From Nyssa sinensis (Eukaryota; Streptophyta; Magnoliopsida; Cornales; Nyssaceae): 64,000 bases of DNA. This document shows positions 34,649 to 47,374 of the stretch, piece by piece. Position 1 is the first letter of the stretch; each line of letters starts with the position of its first letter. The stretch lies in NCBI GenBank assembly GCA_008638375.1, contig CM018032.1, forward strand, positions 35,845,251-35,909,250, in the 5' to 3' direction. The notes beneath the pieces were generated by a model that made no database searches, was not told where the DNA came from, and worked only from the letters and a program-made list of their open reading frames with translations. A program made the position numbers and the translations under genes.

Positions 34649-37031
34649 TGTCACGCCCCGAATTTTCATAAACTCGGGGAGTGAGTGAAATGAAATAAGA
34701 AAATTAAATGAAAGACAATTAAATAGATTTAGTTGATTATTCATTTGTTTCCCCAAGTTTTCCCAAAATTTAAAATGAAAACTTGCTACTAGACATAACC
34801 AAGATGGTTTTCTAATGTCAATCAAATATTTCCCCTAACCAATATTCAAGATTAGTCTAAGTCATGTTCAAAAATGGCCTCCAAAATAGCCTCAAGATGT
34901 CCCTAAATATTCCTTGGAACAATGGCCCAAATTGGCCCCAAATACCCTAGGATATAGACCAAGAATAGGTCAAAAAGTTTACCAAAAATTGCCTAAGGAG
35001 GTAGCCAAACATGGTCCTAAAATATGACTAAAATGTGTCCCAAAAAGGTGTCCAACATGGCTTGGTAAAATGGCCAAAAGTGGCCTAAAATGGGCTCCAA
35101 AAGGTGGTGTCAAACATAGAATCAAATGGCCTTGAAAGGCAAGTCATGATGTCATACCCTGGATTCCCACGAACCCGGGAGCGACTAAACGAAACAAAAG
35201 AAAGGAAAAGAAGTGACAATTCGGTAAATTTAATTGAAATCTCCATCATCATTCCTCAAGTTTCTCCCAACAATTTAAGTAAAGATTCGACATTCAATAT
35301 AACTCAAAATCGTTCCTCAACATAGCTCAAGTACTCCTCTGAATTAATGCCCAAATACTTTAATTCATATTTAAAAAAGGTTCTCAAAATGTTCTCAAAA
35401 CCTTTTTTTTAGAGTGCCCTGTAACGGTTGCCCAAAAAGGGCTCAAAATACCCTAAGGTATAGTCCAAGAAGTGGTCAAGATTAAACTTAAATGCTTGTT
35501 CCAATCAACGCCCTAAACAATTTAAATCATGTTTAAAAATGACCCTTAAAATAGCCTTAAAGTATCTCCAAAAAAACTTCCCTAAAATGATGTCTCAAAT
35601 GACCCCAAAGATAGTCTAAGATATAGTCCATAAATGGGTCAAGAAATCTCACCTAAAGTGGTCCAAGTAAATGGCCAAACATGGCCTTGATTTATGCCTA
35701 AAAAGTGTCCCATAAATTGCCCCAACTTGGCTTTATATAATGGCCTAAAATGGTCTAAAATGAACTCAAAAGTTTGGGTCAAACTTATGATTTAATGGCC
35801 TCAAAATACCCTTGGAAGATAGGTCATAACATGGCCAAAACAATGGCTGCCCATGGGTTGGACAGCAGGTAGCAGCATGCAAGGCAGCAGTGGGCACGCG
35901 CATAGGCAGTAGCAGGGCGCACGGCACACAGGCAAGCGCGCACGGACGAGCGAGGGGCGCGCGGGTTGCGGCGGCTGGGGCTGGTTCCTGCACTATTCAA
36001 GGTACTGAAGCACAGAAAGCAGTTTCTGATATTTTTCAAGTTACTGTTCATGGCTGCAACCAATTTTTCCAATTTTTGAATTTTCTTTTAAGTTTTTCAA
36101 GCCCCTTTTTCACCCTTTTTCAGCCCAAATTCCCTAGCTTCTAAGCCCCCATTTACACATTTTTCTCATTTATTTTCATGGGTGTTTTGCATGCTTAATT
36201 TCTCACTTTAATTTACCAAAATTTGGACATAGTTTCCTTTGTTTCTTTAAGTGTTTTCCCACCTAATTTTCACAAGATATATGAACATAAATTCATCAAC
36301 AATCTACCCTCATTCAGTGGCCACAAATCCATCAAATTAAACCTACATCCTCCATTTCCAACACATCTATATAATACACATTTAACTCCTAAATGTCAAG
36401 TAGCCTCTAGTACACATTTAAATAAAACATCATGCATTCATTTGAGTTCCAACTCATACATTTTCAAAATGGCCCAAGGCCTAAAATTACAATTTGCTCA
36501 AGTCCATACATTTCTTAAAAGTAAAAACAACAAATTGGGCTTATGCCCATACATTTAAAACATGCCCCCAAGAGCCAAATCTTCCATAAAATCCATTCCT
36601 TTCCTTTTTCTTCAACACTCAACGAAGTCCCAAGCAGCTGGTGTCTCATCTGAAATATATATTGCCCACGAATGGGTCAGCTCAACTGCTGGTATGATAA
36701 CTCACTAATACTAGCAACAAATTTAGGACATGACATGTGCAAGTGTACAATTTCAAGATATAATTTTCCTTCCCGTTGTTTAATGCAATGTAAACACACT
36801 ATGCATGACTCACACATGCAAACTCTATGCCACTGATGTCTCGCTTCACGGTTTTTCCCCGTTGGCATGCAAGTACCAATATATGCCTCGCTTTACGGTC
36901 CGGACCCCGTAGGCATGCGAGTACCTAATGGCCAATTTTGGGTTTTCCACCACAGGATATACACCCTCATAATATCCAGCACTGCGTGCTGACCCACACC
37001 ATGTTTCCAAGGAATCACACTATGCTAAGAT

Positions 37032-40000
37032 TGTCACGACCCGAAACCCACCCCGTGCGGATTACCGGATCGCGATCGCTGCCCCAAGACCAGGCTCGCA
37101 TCTGCAGCGGTATCGAATAGATGTGCTACACATGGTTGCGGAAGCGTGAAAAACTTTTTCTTTTCTTTTCTCATTTTTAAATTAGGCACATCTGTCCGAT
37201 ACTGCTGTTTCCATACATAGCATACATGGTTACACATTCAGAGTATAACAAAACTTAAAGACTTCATACATTAATACAGTACGTATTTGATTGCCCTGAG
37301 GGCTTATTACACATCCTTACTTTGTCTATTAATACAAAAGTACTACTAGTGTTAATAAGTTCTTCAAAAGAAACTACTTATTCTTCCAAAAACAGCTAGA
37401 CTCATTGTTGTAGTCCTTAAGACCCTGTCTGCTGCATCACCTGAAAGGGGGGTCCGAACAAAGTCCGGGTAAGTTAATCTAAGCTTGTGAGCAATTCTAG
37501 TGTTCGTCATGGGGTTTTCAATTAGCAGTGGTTTAGTACATAAGAGTTTGTAAAACATTCACTGCCAATTGCTTATACAATTTAGAATACAAAGTACATG
37601 CATTCTTAAAACAGATAGCTTTGAAACATTTAAAGTATTCAAGCTAAACTCGTACTTCGATAAATAGAGTATATAACTCAAAACATATGCATTTCAAATA
37701 GCTTGGAAACATTTAAGATATTCAAGCAGAACTCGTACTTCATCAGATAAAGTATATAAACTTTAAATCACATAAATATATATTTGAAAATGAGGGTAAA
37801 ACCTGCTTCCATTTCCAAAATCACTTTGTCGTCTTTTCTCTTTAATTAGGTGGAATCTGTTTCGAACCAGACTCCCATTTTACTGCCAATACTGTCGATC
37901 TCATTTGCCTGGGGGATTAGATCCTGCTACTGGGCATTTACTGTTGAATCCCGAAGGATTTCAACCTTCATAGGGGGTGGTACTTAGTACCGTTTATCTT
38001 GTAAAACATTTATCACATAACTTCTTCAATAGATACTTTCATAAGTATTTAAAAACATGAAATGTATAATTTCTACAATAGGACTTCAAATACTTGTAAC
38101 TATCAAATTCAGGATATTTAACATAATTTGGCATTTAAAACTTTAGACATGCTGAAATATGTTTTGAGAAAACTATGATAGATACCAATCACTGAGCATG
38201 TCATAATAGAGTTATAAAACAGTACAATTAAAAGCTGCATCATGTAAATACTGAATTTGAAACTTCAAATACTTCACATCTTTGAACTTAAAACTTTTTC
38301 AAATCCATGGAGTTAAATCTCCAATTCAAACATAGGGTTACTCACCTTGATTCTTTAGGGTTAGTGCTAAAATGCGCTTTCCCACTTTCCTTGTAGTTCC
38401 TAAGAACAATTCATAAACACCTCATCAACTTCACATTCATTGTAATATCATCTCGATATTCCTTAACTTATGCTTAAATCGTATTAGATCCTAAAACGAT
38501 TTCACAATTTCATAGGTACTTAATTTAACTCGTACTTGTAACCTATGACATAATTTAACGTGTCAGAAATTGAATTTATTTCAATTTATACTCTTCTGGG
38601 AGTTCCATTAACTTTAATTTAAAGTTATTTATTTGACATGTTTACGTGTCGTGTCTTTTCGTATTTCGTTTCTCGTACTTGCCTTAGTATTAGTACTTTG
38701 GCATTACTCTAATTTATAGTCATCTGACAGATGCTATTCATCAAATTTTATGTCTTTTTATTTTAGACATTTCTTTTGGTCGAATAGACTCTACCATTGA
38801 GTCCGGAGTGTCGAAGAAAGTCGGTTTAGGCTTTCCTAACATTTAATTCGGACTGTTATGTGTAAAAGGACAAAATGGTCATTTACCGTTTTACGTATCA
38901 CATTTTTCTGTACTTCATTTCGTAATTCGGACTCCACTATTGAATCCGGGATGTCAACGAAAGTTAATTTAGACATTCTCTGATCTCATTTCGGCTTTAG
39001 GGGTACCAGGGGTATTTTGGTCTTTTTACCCCTTTACGCGTCTTTATTTTTTGGGACCCCGTTTCATGTTGTGGACCTCACCATTGAACTCAGAAGGTCC
39101 AAGATAGTAAGAATACACTAATAAATTGTTAATTTTGGTCAAGGGGTATTTTGGTCATTTACCCCTTACTTGAATTCATTTTTTCGGGCCTCGTCTCGTA
39201 AAACGGACCCTACCATTGATCTCAGAATGTCCAAAATAGTAAAATTACACTATTCATATGTTTAATTTGGACTTCATTTGCTCTATTTATGCCCCAAGGG
39301 CAAAATAGTAATTTAACCTCATTTATTAAATAATTAAATTAATTATTTAATTATTTAATTATTTTTCCAGGGGTCTAAATGCATAATTTTTCCCTCAGTT
39401 GGGCCTCAGTATAATTTTTCTGAAGCCCAGGGGTCAATCTGTAATAACCAAAAGTATTGGTTTATTTCATTTTAATTAAAACAGAAAACCAGAGGGTTCG
39501 GTCCAAATATAAGTGAACCGGTCTGGTTCAGTTGTAACCCAACCGGTTTATCCGGTTTATTTACATGTGGCTGACGTCAGCCCTAGCGTCCAATTTAAAT
39601 CAACCGACACTCAAAACGTCGCCGTTCCAATTAATCTGTGGAAAGCCCAGAGGCTGCCACCTGTCCGAGTCGACCCAGTCTTTATTTACACCGAGTTGAC
39701 CCGTCTTCTTCTTCCCCACGTCGACCCCCTCTGAAAACCCTAATTTCCGAATCCATTTCTTCCTATTTCGTGCATTTCTACTCAGCCAAACTCCCCTGTT
39801 TTGGTCCCAAATTATTCCTAAGACACAACCGACCATCTTGGCATTCATTTGAGGCTTCGAATATGGCTTAAACACTCGGTTTAAGCCATGATAACCAGAA
39901 CTGTAACTCCATGGTTTACGCTTATTTCTTGATGGTTTTCCATGGAATTTGGCTTGTTTTGATCCTCTATTCATGAGGTTTCATCCCCCATTCGTGAAAA

Positions 40001-41026
40001 TGGATTTAACACAGAGTTTAGGGGTTTGGTTCCCAAACCCATAACCTGCAAGTCACCATATGGGGTCCATTTCTCATGATTTTTTATGCGGTTGATGGTT
40101 TTTAACATGCTTATAATGTCTACTTTAAGCCTTGATAAGCCAAATCAAGCTTAAAGGAAGTTGATTCAGACCTGCCATGGGCAAGGTCTTTAATGGCTGT
40201 CTCAACTGGGTTCTGTGTTTTTAGGTGGTTTGAAGCTCAAAATCCATAGGTAAACAAGTCTAAATATGTTCTACATATCATATATATAAAATGAAAGCTT
40301 TAAATCAGTTTATACTTAGAGAAATTCTAGAGAGAGAATTTTAAAAGTTTTGGTGGGTTTACCTTTCACCACTGATTTCTCTTTCTTTCTTGCTCTAAAA
40401 CCCTTCTTCTCTTCTCCTCAGGTTCCCTTCCTTCGGTTTCTTTCGTGAGAGAACAACATGCTTTGCATGTTTTGGGTTTGTCTTATAAAGGAAGAAACCG
40501 ACCTCTCTCTCTCCTCATTTTCTCTCTCTACTGTTCTCTTTCTCTTCTTTCTGATTGTAGCCCTACACTAGCCCTCACTTCTCATCAATTTTGCTTTTTC
40601 TCTTTTCTACTTTACATTAAATTTTTGTAAGATATTTATATATATATATAATATAATACACACACTTACATGTGAAGAAACACACACTAGCCGACACACA
40701 CACACACACTGCACTGTTCACACACTGTTCATATATGTATATACTTTATATATATATATATATATCCTCCCTTGTACACATGTATTTATATATATATATA
40801 CATATTTATACACATTTCATAATATACACACACAATACACCATAATGTGTGCATATGTGTGTTTATTTATATTTAATTTTAACAATTAAATATATTCTAA
40901 TATTTTAAATTAATTAATTATTTAATTAATCAATTTTCCTCTTTAGTGTAAATACCTTTACACAATTTATTTCATTGTCTCGTAACGCGTGCCATATGAC
41001 CCGGTATCCCGGGTCGGGATATTACA
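37032..41026 (-). mobile_element. Solo LTR A (minus), TSD AAGAT, inside B1
   Basis: TGTCACGACCCGAAACCC to GGGTCGGGATATTACA, 3995 bp, flanked by exact AAGAT (37027-37031 and 41027-41031). Removing it restores the B1 sequence seen intact at 2850-2895. It has the A-family splice-like unit on the minus strand (donor at 38345, 54-nt micro-exon 38346-38399, acceptor at 37441) and a series of CTCCATTGAGTCCGGAATGTC motifs at 38780-39240. The deepest level of the nest. Confidence 0.96.
38770..39260 (-). repeat. Degenerate 130-150-bp repeats with ACCATTGAGTCCGGA core
   Basis: Four copies, near 38794, 38932, 39070 and 39215, of a core like GGACYCTACCATTGAGTCCGGAATGTCC. Each is followed by a segment such as GGGGTATTTTGGTCATTT. 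The same core appears in all A LTRs and, weaker, in C LTRs (near 54900 and 55200). Confidence 0.7.
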
Positions 41027-41708
41027 AAGATGCCATGATTTCATCATGCAAATTCAATGTGACAAATGATCAAACACATGGTGTGCATTTTCAAGTCATG
41101 CCTTTAAACCCCACATGATTCATAACTTTAAATTTCCATACCATGCTTCACATAGCATAGGTCATAACCACACACCTTAACATATTTTTCAAGCCACAAT
41201 GTCACCATTTCACCAACCACCATGAATTTCACAAAGTCACTAACATCACGTAAAAGACTAATACATTACACAACCAATTCCATTCCAAGATGTCAAGTAA
41301 ATATCACATAAATACACATCAAATATAGCAATCAAATACAAAGACAAGATAAGTCATTCTCGTGGCAACAAAACATCAAATAAACCAAAGAATACATAAA
41401 GCCCCAAATTACTAACTCTAAGACCTTTAAAGTAACACCTCTTAGATAACTTCCTCCCATGAATAAACATCAGAACTAGTCAAACAACATGTAATAAATT
41501 CGGAAAAACTAAATCTATTCCTAGCTTAGCAAGAAACCATACCTAAAATCAATTTTTCTTAAACTGCGGTGGCTGTGTTTTCTGGACTGTCAAACTGTTT
41601 GGTGAGAATATAGTACTCATGGATACGAACAACTTCTCAGAAGGAAGTTTGGCCAAAATCCTGCTCAAAGGGTGTGTTTCGGCAGCTTGAAAGTTGAAGA
41701 ATCTAGGG

Positions 41709-41709
<1 letters not shown>

Positions 41710-41744
<35 letters not shown>
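41710..41744. repeat. (CT)n microsatellite in B1 LTR
   Basis: About 17 CT units in the leader region of the LTR. The copy at 1649 has no long CT run there. Confidence 0.9.
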
Positions 41745-41747
<3 letters not shown>

Positions 41748-44534
41748 AACGTGACCTGTTGCATATACAGAATGAATTCTATATAAATGTGTCTAAGTGT
41801 CCTACTTATAGTGAGGGACCAAAGGGTTAAGGGCAAATGACCATTTTGCCCTTAATGAGCCCGAAAATTGTTACTCTACAACCCATTCCTAAACACTTCA
41901 ATTCAAAATTTTGTTTTATCCAATATTTATAAAATTATTTTAAATGAAAACTTTTAGAAGGAAACATTTTCATTTAAGGTCAGTTTTTGGCCATTTCCAC
42001 CTGGGTCACCCGAGTGCCCTTTTTGTCCAATTTCAGAAACTATTTCCGTTTTTGCTGAAATTCTTACAGAGGTTACCTCACAATATTCTAAGAATATTTA
42101 TCTTTTATAACACACTCCAAATATACTTCTAAACATGTCAAACGGTGAAATCATGCCTATATATGCTTTACCGACAAAACCGGCTTTTACCGACAAAACC
42201 GTGCATGCAAAATGTTCTACACGAAAAATGAAAAATTTTTCCTCATTTTTCAGATCTCTACACATGACATGCCCATGGCATGCCCAAGGCACAAGTGCAC
42301 AGCAGGGCAAGGCAGCAAGCTGGGCTGCAACACGCACAGGGCGCACAATAGGGGGCGCGCGGCTGGGCTGGGCTGTGTCATGCTTTTGTTGGCTTACAAA
42401 TTCACTGTTGCTATAGTATATTTGCTGCAACCTAACTTCTTCATTTTTTGAATTTTTTTCCAAAGTGCTGCAAGCTAAATTTTCTAATTTTTGGCCTACT
42501 TTCTCAAGGTTTTTAACCCCACCCCCTTTTTGGCACTTTTTCCACCTATATTTAGGATGTTTTACACACCTAACTAACCTTTTAATTTCAAAAAATTTTA
42601 GCGTGGTTTCCTTTGTTTTCTAAGCCTTTTCCACCTAGTTTTTCACAACGCAACCTATCATTTCTCAAATTAGCAACCAAATATATCCTTTGATCCAACT
42701 AAACATCTATACATTATTTAAAATATACAATTCTCCACACATACACATATGCTTGAAATTTAAAACATCACAACCTCACGTTCATTACAAATATAGGGCC
42801 TTGCCCATTGTGTTCATAATATACAAGATTTTTACAAATTCATTACATATGTCTTTGGGCTTATGCCCTCATACAACTCAAAAATTATGCCCTAAGGCCA
42901 AATATCCTTCATGGTCCATGTCCCCTCCATTCTTCAAGACTTCTTCAAGTCTTAAGTACTAGGAGCCTCATCTGTAATATGATATCCCACGAGGGGTCAA
43001 CTCAACTGCTGGTATGACATAATGCTAATGCAAGGAACAAAGTTAAGGCGTGGCATGTCCAAAGTGTGCATTTATAATCTATATACCTTCTAATTCATCA
43101 ATGCAACAAAATGGAAATATGCATGACTCACACATGCAACTCTATGCCCAACACATGTCTCATTTCACGGTCTTTCCCCGTTCGATTCACGAGTACAACT
43201 TATATGTCTCGTTTCACGGACGCGCTCCCGTTGGATTAGCGAGTACCAATGGCTAATTTTGGGTTTTTCACCACAAGATCTACACCCTCATAATGCATAG
43301 CACCACGTGTTCAACCCACACTATGTTTTCAAGGAATCACAATATGCCAATATGCCTTGATTTTTTTTATGCAATTTCAATGAGGCATTTTATCAAATAC
43401 AAGGTATACACCTTAAATCATGCATCATCCATAAGGTAAATTCTAACTTTCAAACCACACAAATTCTTCCACATGAACATATGCTATTTACAATCAATTT
43501 AAACACATTCTCATGCTACATGTTCACTATACTACCAATTCTCAAAGAACACATAATTACACAAAGCATCAATGCATTAAACAACCATCTTTTCCACAAC
43601 ACAAGGTCTATTCACATGAACATAAGCCACAATTTAATGAATCAAACATATCTTCAAGTTACATGTTCATCATTTTGACAAATTCTCAAAGAACTCAAAG
43701 AACACACAAGTATACAAATTTTCAACTCTAGGTTTTTCAAAGCAACTATATCCTAAGTGATTTTCTAACAACAAGTAAATATATAAATCACTCAATCAAC
43801 ATATAAAACACTCCTCAACTTAACCCTATTCTTTACTTAGCAAGATATCATACCTAAAAGGGTTTTTCTCAACCCTAGGGAGTTGTGTTCGCTGTATAAC
43901 CAAACCAATAGGTGAGAATGTAGCCCTTGACATGGGGAACAACTTCCTAGAAGGAAGTCTTGTGAGAATCCTAGCCTAGAGATGAGTTTTGAAGGCTTGA
44001 AAGTTGGAAAACCGTAGGTTTTCTTCACTTTTCTCTCCATGTACGAGCTGCTGCTCCTTTTCAGACCCATTTCTGATATTTCTATCTCTAAAGGACTATA
44101 TTTATACTAAAGAGGCTAAGGGGTAAAATGACCCTTTTGCCCTTAATGAGTTTGGGACGCCGTTACACTACAACCGTCCCGAAACGCCTCAATTCGACAT
44201 TCTACTTTAACCAAAGTTCTTAAAATTATTTTAAATGAAAATTTTCCAAAAAATTTAATTTTTCCTGCGAGCGGGTTCGGCCGGGTCCACCCGGACCACC
44301 CGGGATGCACTTTTGGTCCAATTTTTCAAACTATCTCCGAATAGGCTTAATTCTTATAGGAGGTATATTTTAAAATTAGAAGAATATTTATCTTCTATGG
44401 CATACTCAAAATATGCTTCTAAATATGGCTTGTAACTAAATGATGCATGTATAGCGCCTTACCAGCAAACAGTGCATGAATAGTGCCCTACCGACAAAAA
44501 TGAAAAATTTATCCTCAATTTTCAGGTCTCTACA

Positions 44535-44697
44535 TATTCGTTATTCGATGTTGTATTATCCGTTCTGGGTTAATTATATGAACCATGTTTAAGAAGTGCA
44601 TATGATACTATATGCTTGTGAACAACTCTTCATCATCTACCTTGTGTTTTTTATATTTGAACTGTGCTATTGAAAATGATGTGTCTTAGAATTGCAT
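44535..44697 (+). repeat. Duplicated 163-bp flank of the B2 LTR
   Basis: It matches 50129-50291 with only a few substitutions, starting TATTCGTTATTCGATG and ending TTAGAATTGCAT. Both copies directly follow a B2 LTR end. The sequences diverge completely afterwards. An ordinary insertion should leave only five duplicated bases here. Confidence 0.9.
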
Positions 44698-45346
44698 ATA
44701 AAGACTTGAAAATTTAGGGTAAATTTTTTATTGAAAACAAGACATTAGAGAAGGTAAAAAAAATATCCCAATTTCATCTAAGGTTATTCTAATTCATCAC
44801 CATTCTAATCAATATATCAAATAAGGTATCAAAACAAATGAGATTCTTAGTGAAACTCTTTACCAATTTTAACTACAAATATATAAAGCTATACACACAT
44901 GTATCAAAGCATACTTACATATTACATGATTAAGCAGACCTTTATACATGCATTAATATCAATCTAGTCTGTATAGATATCATAGTCTTAATCCTGTAAC
45001 CTAAGAATATTGGGTACTAACACGTAGCCTACCATATAACACTTAAGCATAGGATCTATCCTAAGAATTTACCTATACATAAATAAGCATACAACTTATC
45101 ATATAGGTAACTAAGCACACAACTGATCCTATGGATATCCAGGCTTATAGCCTATCTCATAAATCACCAGGTCTACTACATAGATATAAGCATCTAGCCA
45201 TAGTTGACCAATAATCAAGCATACCACATACCCCAGCAAATCAAGAAAATAAGCACATTGTACAATTATACATACTAAAGTAACAAGCACACACATAATC
45301 ATGTAATCCAAACCAGCCCAATTAACTTTAGGTCTAACCTCTCCCA
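44698..45346 (-). other. Gypsy leader sequence joined to RT, no gene
   Basis: Read on the minus strand, 45346 to about 44900 resembles the leader after the PBS at 63422: GGGAGAGGTTTAGACCTCAAG, GATTGGACCAGTTTGGATT, then repeats of the TATGAGATAGRCTRTATGCCT type. Here it follows an RT fragment, with no LTR or PBS before it, so the junction is a rearrangement. The left 200 bases are AT-rich and unassigned. Confidence 0.6.
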
Positions 45347-46520
45347 ACTCATAACAGAGTCAATCCTAGAAGGGTCCATGGACACCCCACTACTTGATAC
45401 AACATGGCCTATAAACTGTACTTCCTAAAGCCAAAACACACACTTCGAGAACTTAGTAAACAAACGATGCTCCTTCAAAATCTATAATACAGTCCGTAAG
45501 TGAAAAAGTATGCTCCTCCTCAGAAGGTGAATAAGTCAGAATATCATCTACAAAGACCACTACAAACTGGTCTGAATAAGGACTAAAGATACGATGGATC
45601 AAGTCCATAAATGTCGTCAGGGCATTCGTCACACCGAATGGCATAACTGCAAACTCATAATGGCCATAACGAGTGTGGAAAGCTGTCTTTGCCATATCTT
45701 CCTCCCTTACTCTCAACTGATGATACTCTAATTGAAGATCGATCTTTGAGAAACATCTCGAACCCCTAAGCTGATCAAACAAGTCATCTATCCTTGGTAA
45801 TGGGTACTTATTCTTGATAATAACCTGGTTCAGTCTCCTATAATCCATACACAAACGTAATGTCCCATCCTTCTTCTTCGCGAACAATGTCGAAGCACCC
45901 CACGATGAAGTACAAGGATGACTAAAACCCTTACCTTGTAAATCAGTCAACTGCTCCTTCAGCTCCCTCAACTCAGCTGAAGCTATACAGTAAGTTGGAA
46001 TGGAAATAAGCACAGTGCCTAGGACAAACTCTATCGTGAACTCTATCTCTCGTGTCGGCGGTAGACTAGTCAAGTCATCCGAAAAGACATCTGGGAACTC
46101 ATCCACTACTGGCAGTAATACACTCCATGTAGCCCCACCCCCATCTGCTATCAAACTAGCCAATAAGTAGCTATGGCCTCCCCAATTCCTCGAGTCATAC
46201 AAGGGTGGAACTAAGAAATTTTCACGATCCCCCGTGAAATAAAATCTATCTCTGTCAAGAGTACACAAAGTCACTCTCCCCTTGTAGAAGTCTATACTCA
46301 CCCGAAAAGCAAAAAACCAATCCATCCCCAATACAATATCAAAGCCAAACACGTCAAGTAGAATGAAGTCAAAAGAAAGGATACAATTTGCAATCTCTAT
46401 CGAGCAATCTCTATAGATCCTCGTTAGTATCACATTACCCCCAACTGGTGTGTCAACATGCAATGATGGATCTACCCAATCTATTTCTAACCCCAAGGAA
46501 CAAATATAATAAATTCTGAC
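45347..46520 (-). pseudogene. pol: Gypsy protease-RT fragment, truncated
   Basis: On the minus strand, a 347-codon open stretch (46496-45453) holds the C-terminal protease part ([11 protein letters not shown]), a linker ([18 protein letters not shown]) and RT through [30 protein letters not shown] and the catalytic FVDD. The protease active-site DTG is missing because the frame breaks upstream near 46510. A frameshift near 45515 is followed, in the other frame, by an in-frame stop, [11 protein letters not shown], another stop and VSMDPSRID, ending at 45347 where leader sequence begins. RNase H and integrase are absent. It is a separate Tekay/Del-like lineage copy, more diverged than the 24106 pol. 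Confidence 0.92.
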
Positions 46521-47228
46521 ATACTTGCTTAATCAACACTTATATAACTCACGTCAACCATCCCCACCCATTGTTTACAATAAACAAATAACATTTTTTT
46601 TTCACCTAGTTCTAACACAGTCTTTCGTAAGAAAAAAAATTCATTTAAGCAATACAATAGACACATGCTCAAGTTATGCTAGTGTTCAACTAGCCCAACT
46701 AAAATGAGGTCTAAACCCCATCCATTGTTCCAAGACATTAGATCCTAAATCTCACGTCAATCAAGGCTACTCAAGTTCTCTCTTTCCCTCAACCTACTCT
46801 ACCTCAACCTAGTGTTTTGGATGGCATTTTATAATAGGAACAAGTATCATTCAAAAATTCAGCTTTTACTCATCTAATGTATTCCACATCTCATGGCATT
46901 TTCCCATAATGCTACATGATATCATGAAGGCAAACAAATATCAATCTATTATGTACGTAAACATATACCAAGTTATCACATACGGTCATGCCAATATACA
47001 CATTATCTATATCATGCACTTCACTGCACCAAATCACATAATCATGCATCATAGTATAGCATTAACTAACACATAATCATAACATGTGATGCTTCAAGTA
47101 TAAATAACCACATAACACACAAGGTCCTATCTCATACCACCGACAATTCACACTAAGTCACACGCTCTCCTCTAGGTTCCTATGGTGTTCAACAACACCC
47201 TATCGTCGCCAGGTATTTTCAAACTAGA

Positions 47229-47240
47229 TCTCTAATACCA
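47229..47240 (-). promoter_or_regulatory. Second, diverged primer-binding-site copy
   Basis: On the minus strand TGGTATTAGAGA, two changes from the iMet primer site, followed by the same GTTGTTGAACAC leader as the site at 47360. This suggests a tandem duplication of the PBS region. Confidence 0.6.
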
Positions 47241-47359
47241 AGCTGTCCAAGTTGTTAGAGTCTACACATTACACAATATTTACAAAAAAAACTCAAATCA
47301 TACGTTATAGTCCTATTGTGTTCAACAACACCCCACGGTCCCTAAGTATTCGAACCTAA

Positions 47360-47371
47360 GCTCTGATACCA
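47360..47371 (-). promoter_or_regulatory. Primer binding site, initiator tRNA-Met
   Basis: On the minus strand TGGTATCAGAGC lies three bases inside the B2 LTR edge at 47375. It fixes 47375-50128 as the 5' LTR of a minus-strand Gypsy element. Confidence 0.92.
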
Positions 47372-47374
47372 CGT

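Larger units (their letters stand above)
35150..42262 (-). mobile_element. Solo LTR B1 (minus), TSD CATGA, inside B2
   Basis: TGTCATACCCTGGATTCCC to CAGATCTCTACA, flanked by exact CATGA (35145-35149 and 42263-42267). Without the nested A LTR it is 3113 bp, against 3041 bp for the B1 copy at 1649. The left part has short GGCCAAACATGG-type repeats, a GC-rich block at 35850-35990 and the paired CTCGCTTYACGG hairpin module at 36835-36945. The right part carries a (CT)n tract and ends GCATGCAAAATGTTCTAC, as in the 1649 copy. Confidence 0.95.
34649..44534 (-). mobile_element. B2 LTR (minus), TSD TATTC, containing nested LTRs
   Basis: TGTCACGCCCCGAATTTTC to CAGGTCTCTACA, flanked by TATTC (34644-34648 and 44535-44539). 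After removing the B1 insertion with its TSD, 2768 bp remain, against 2754 bp for the other B2 LTR (47375-50128). The two align throughout, including the GC-rich block, the CTCGTTTCACGG hairpin module (about 43160-43255), the TATA-like region near 44098 and the TACCTAAAAGGG segment. Downstream flanking sequence is shared with the other B2 LTR for 163 bp. Confidence 0.92.
46521..47374 (-). other. Decayed gag and leader of the B2 element, with two PBS
   Basis: Between a B2 LTR (right) and protease-RT (left). No gag frame is readable. Near the LTR a leader segment occurs twice: a PBS-like site, then a (G)RTATT..GGGTGTTGTTGAACACMATAGGA stretch, about 130 bp apart. Confidence 0.55.

Noticed and set aside
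35890..36144. Frame rich in Arg, Gly and Ala
   Set aside because: Product of the GC-rich block of the B1 LTR.
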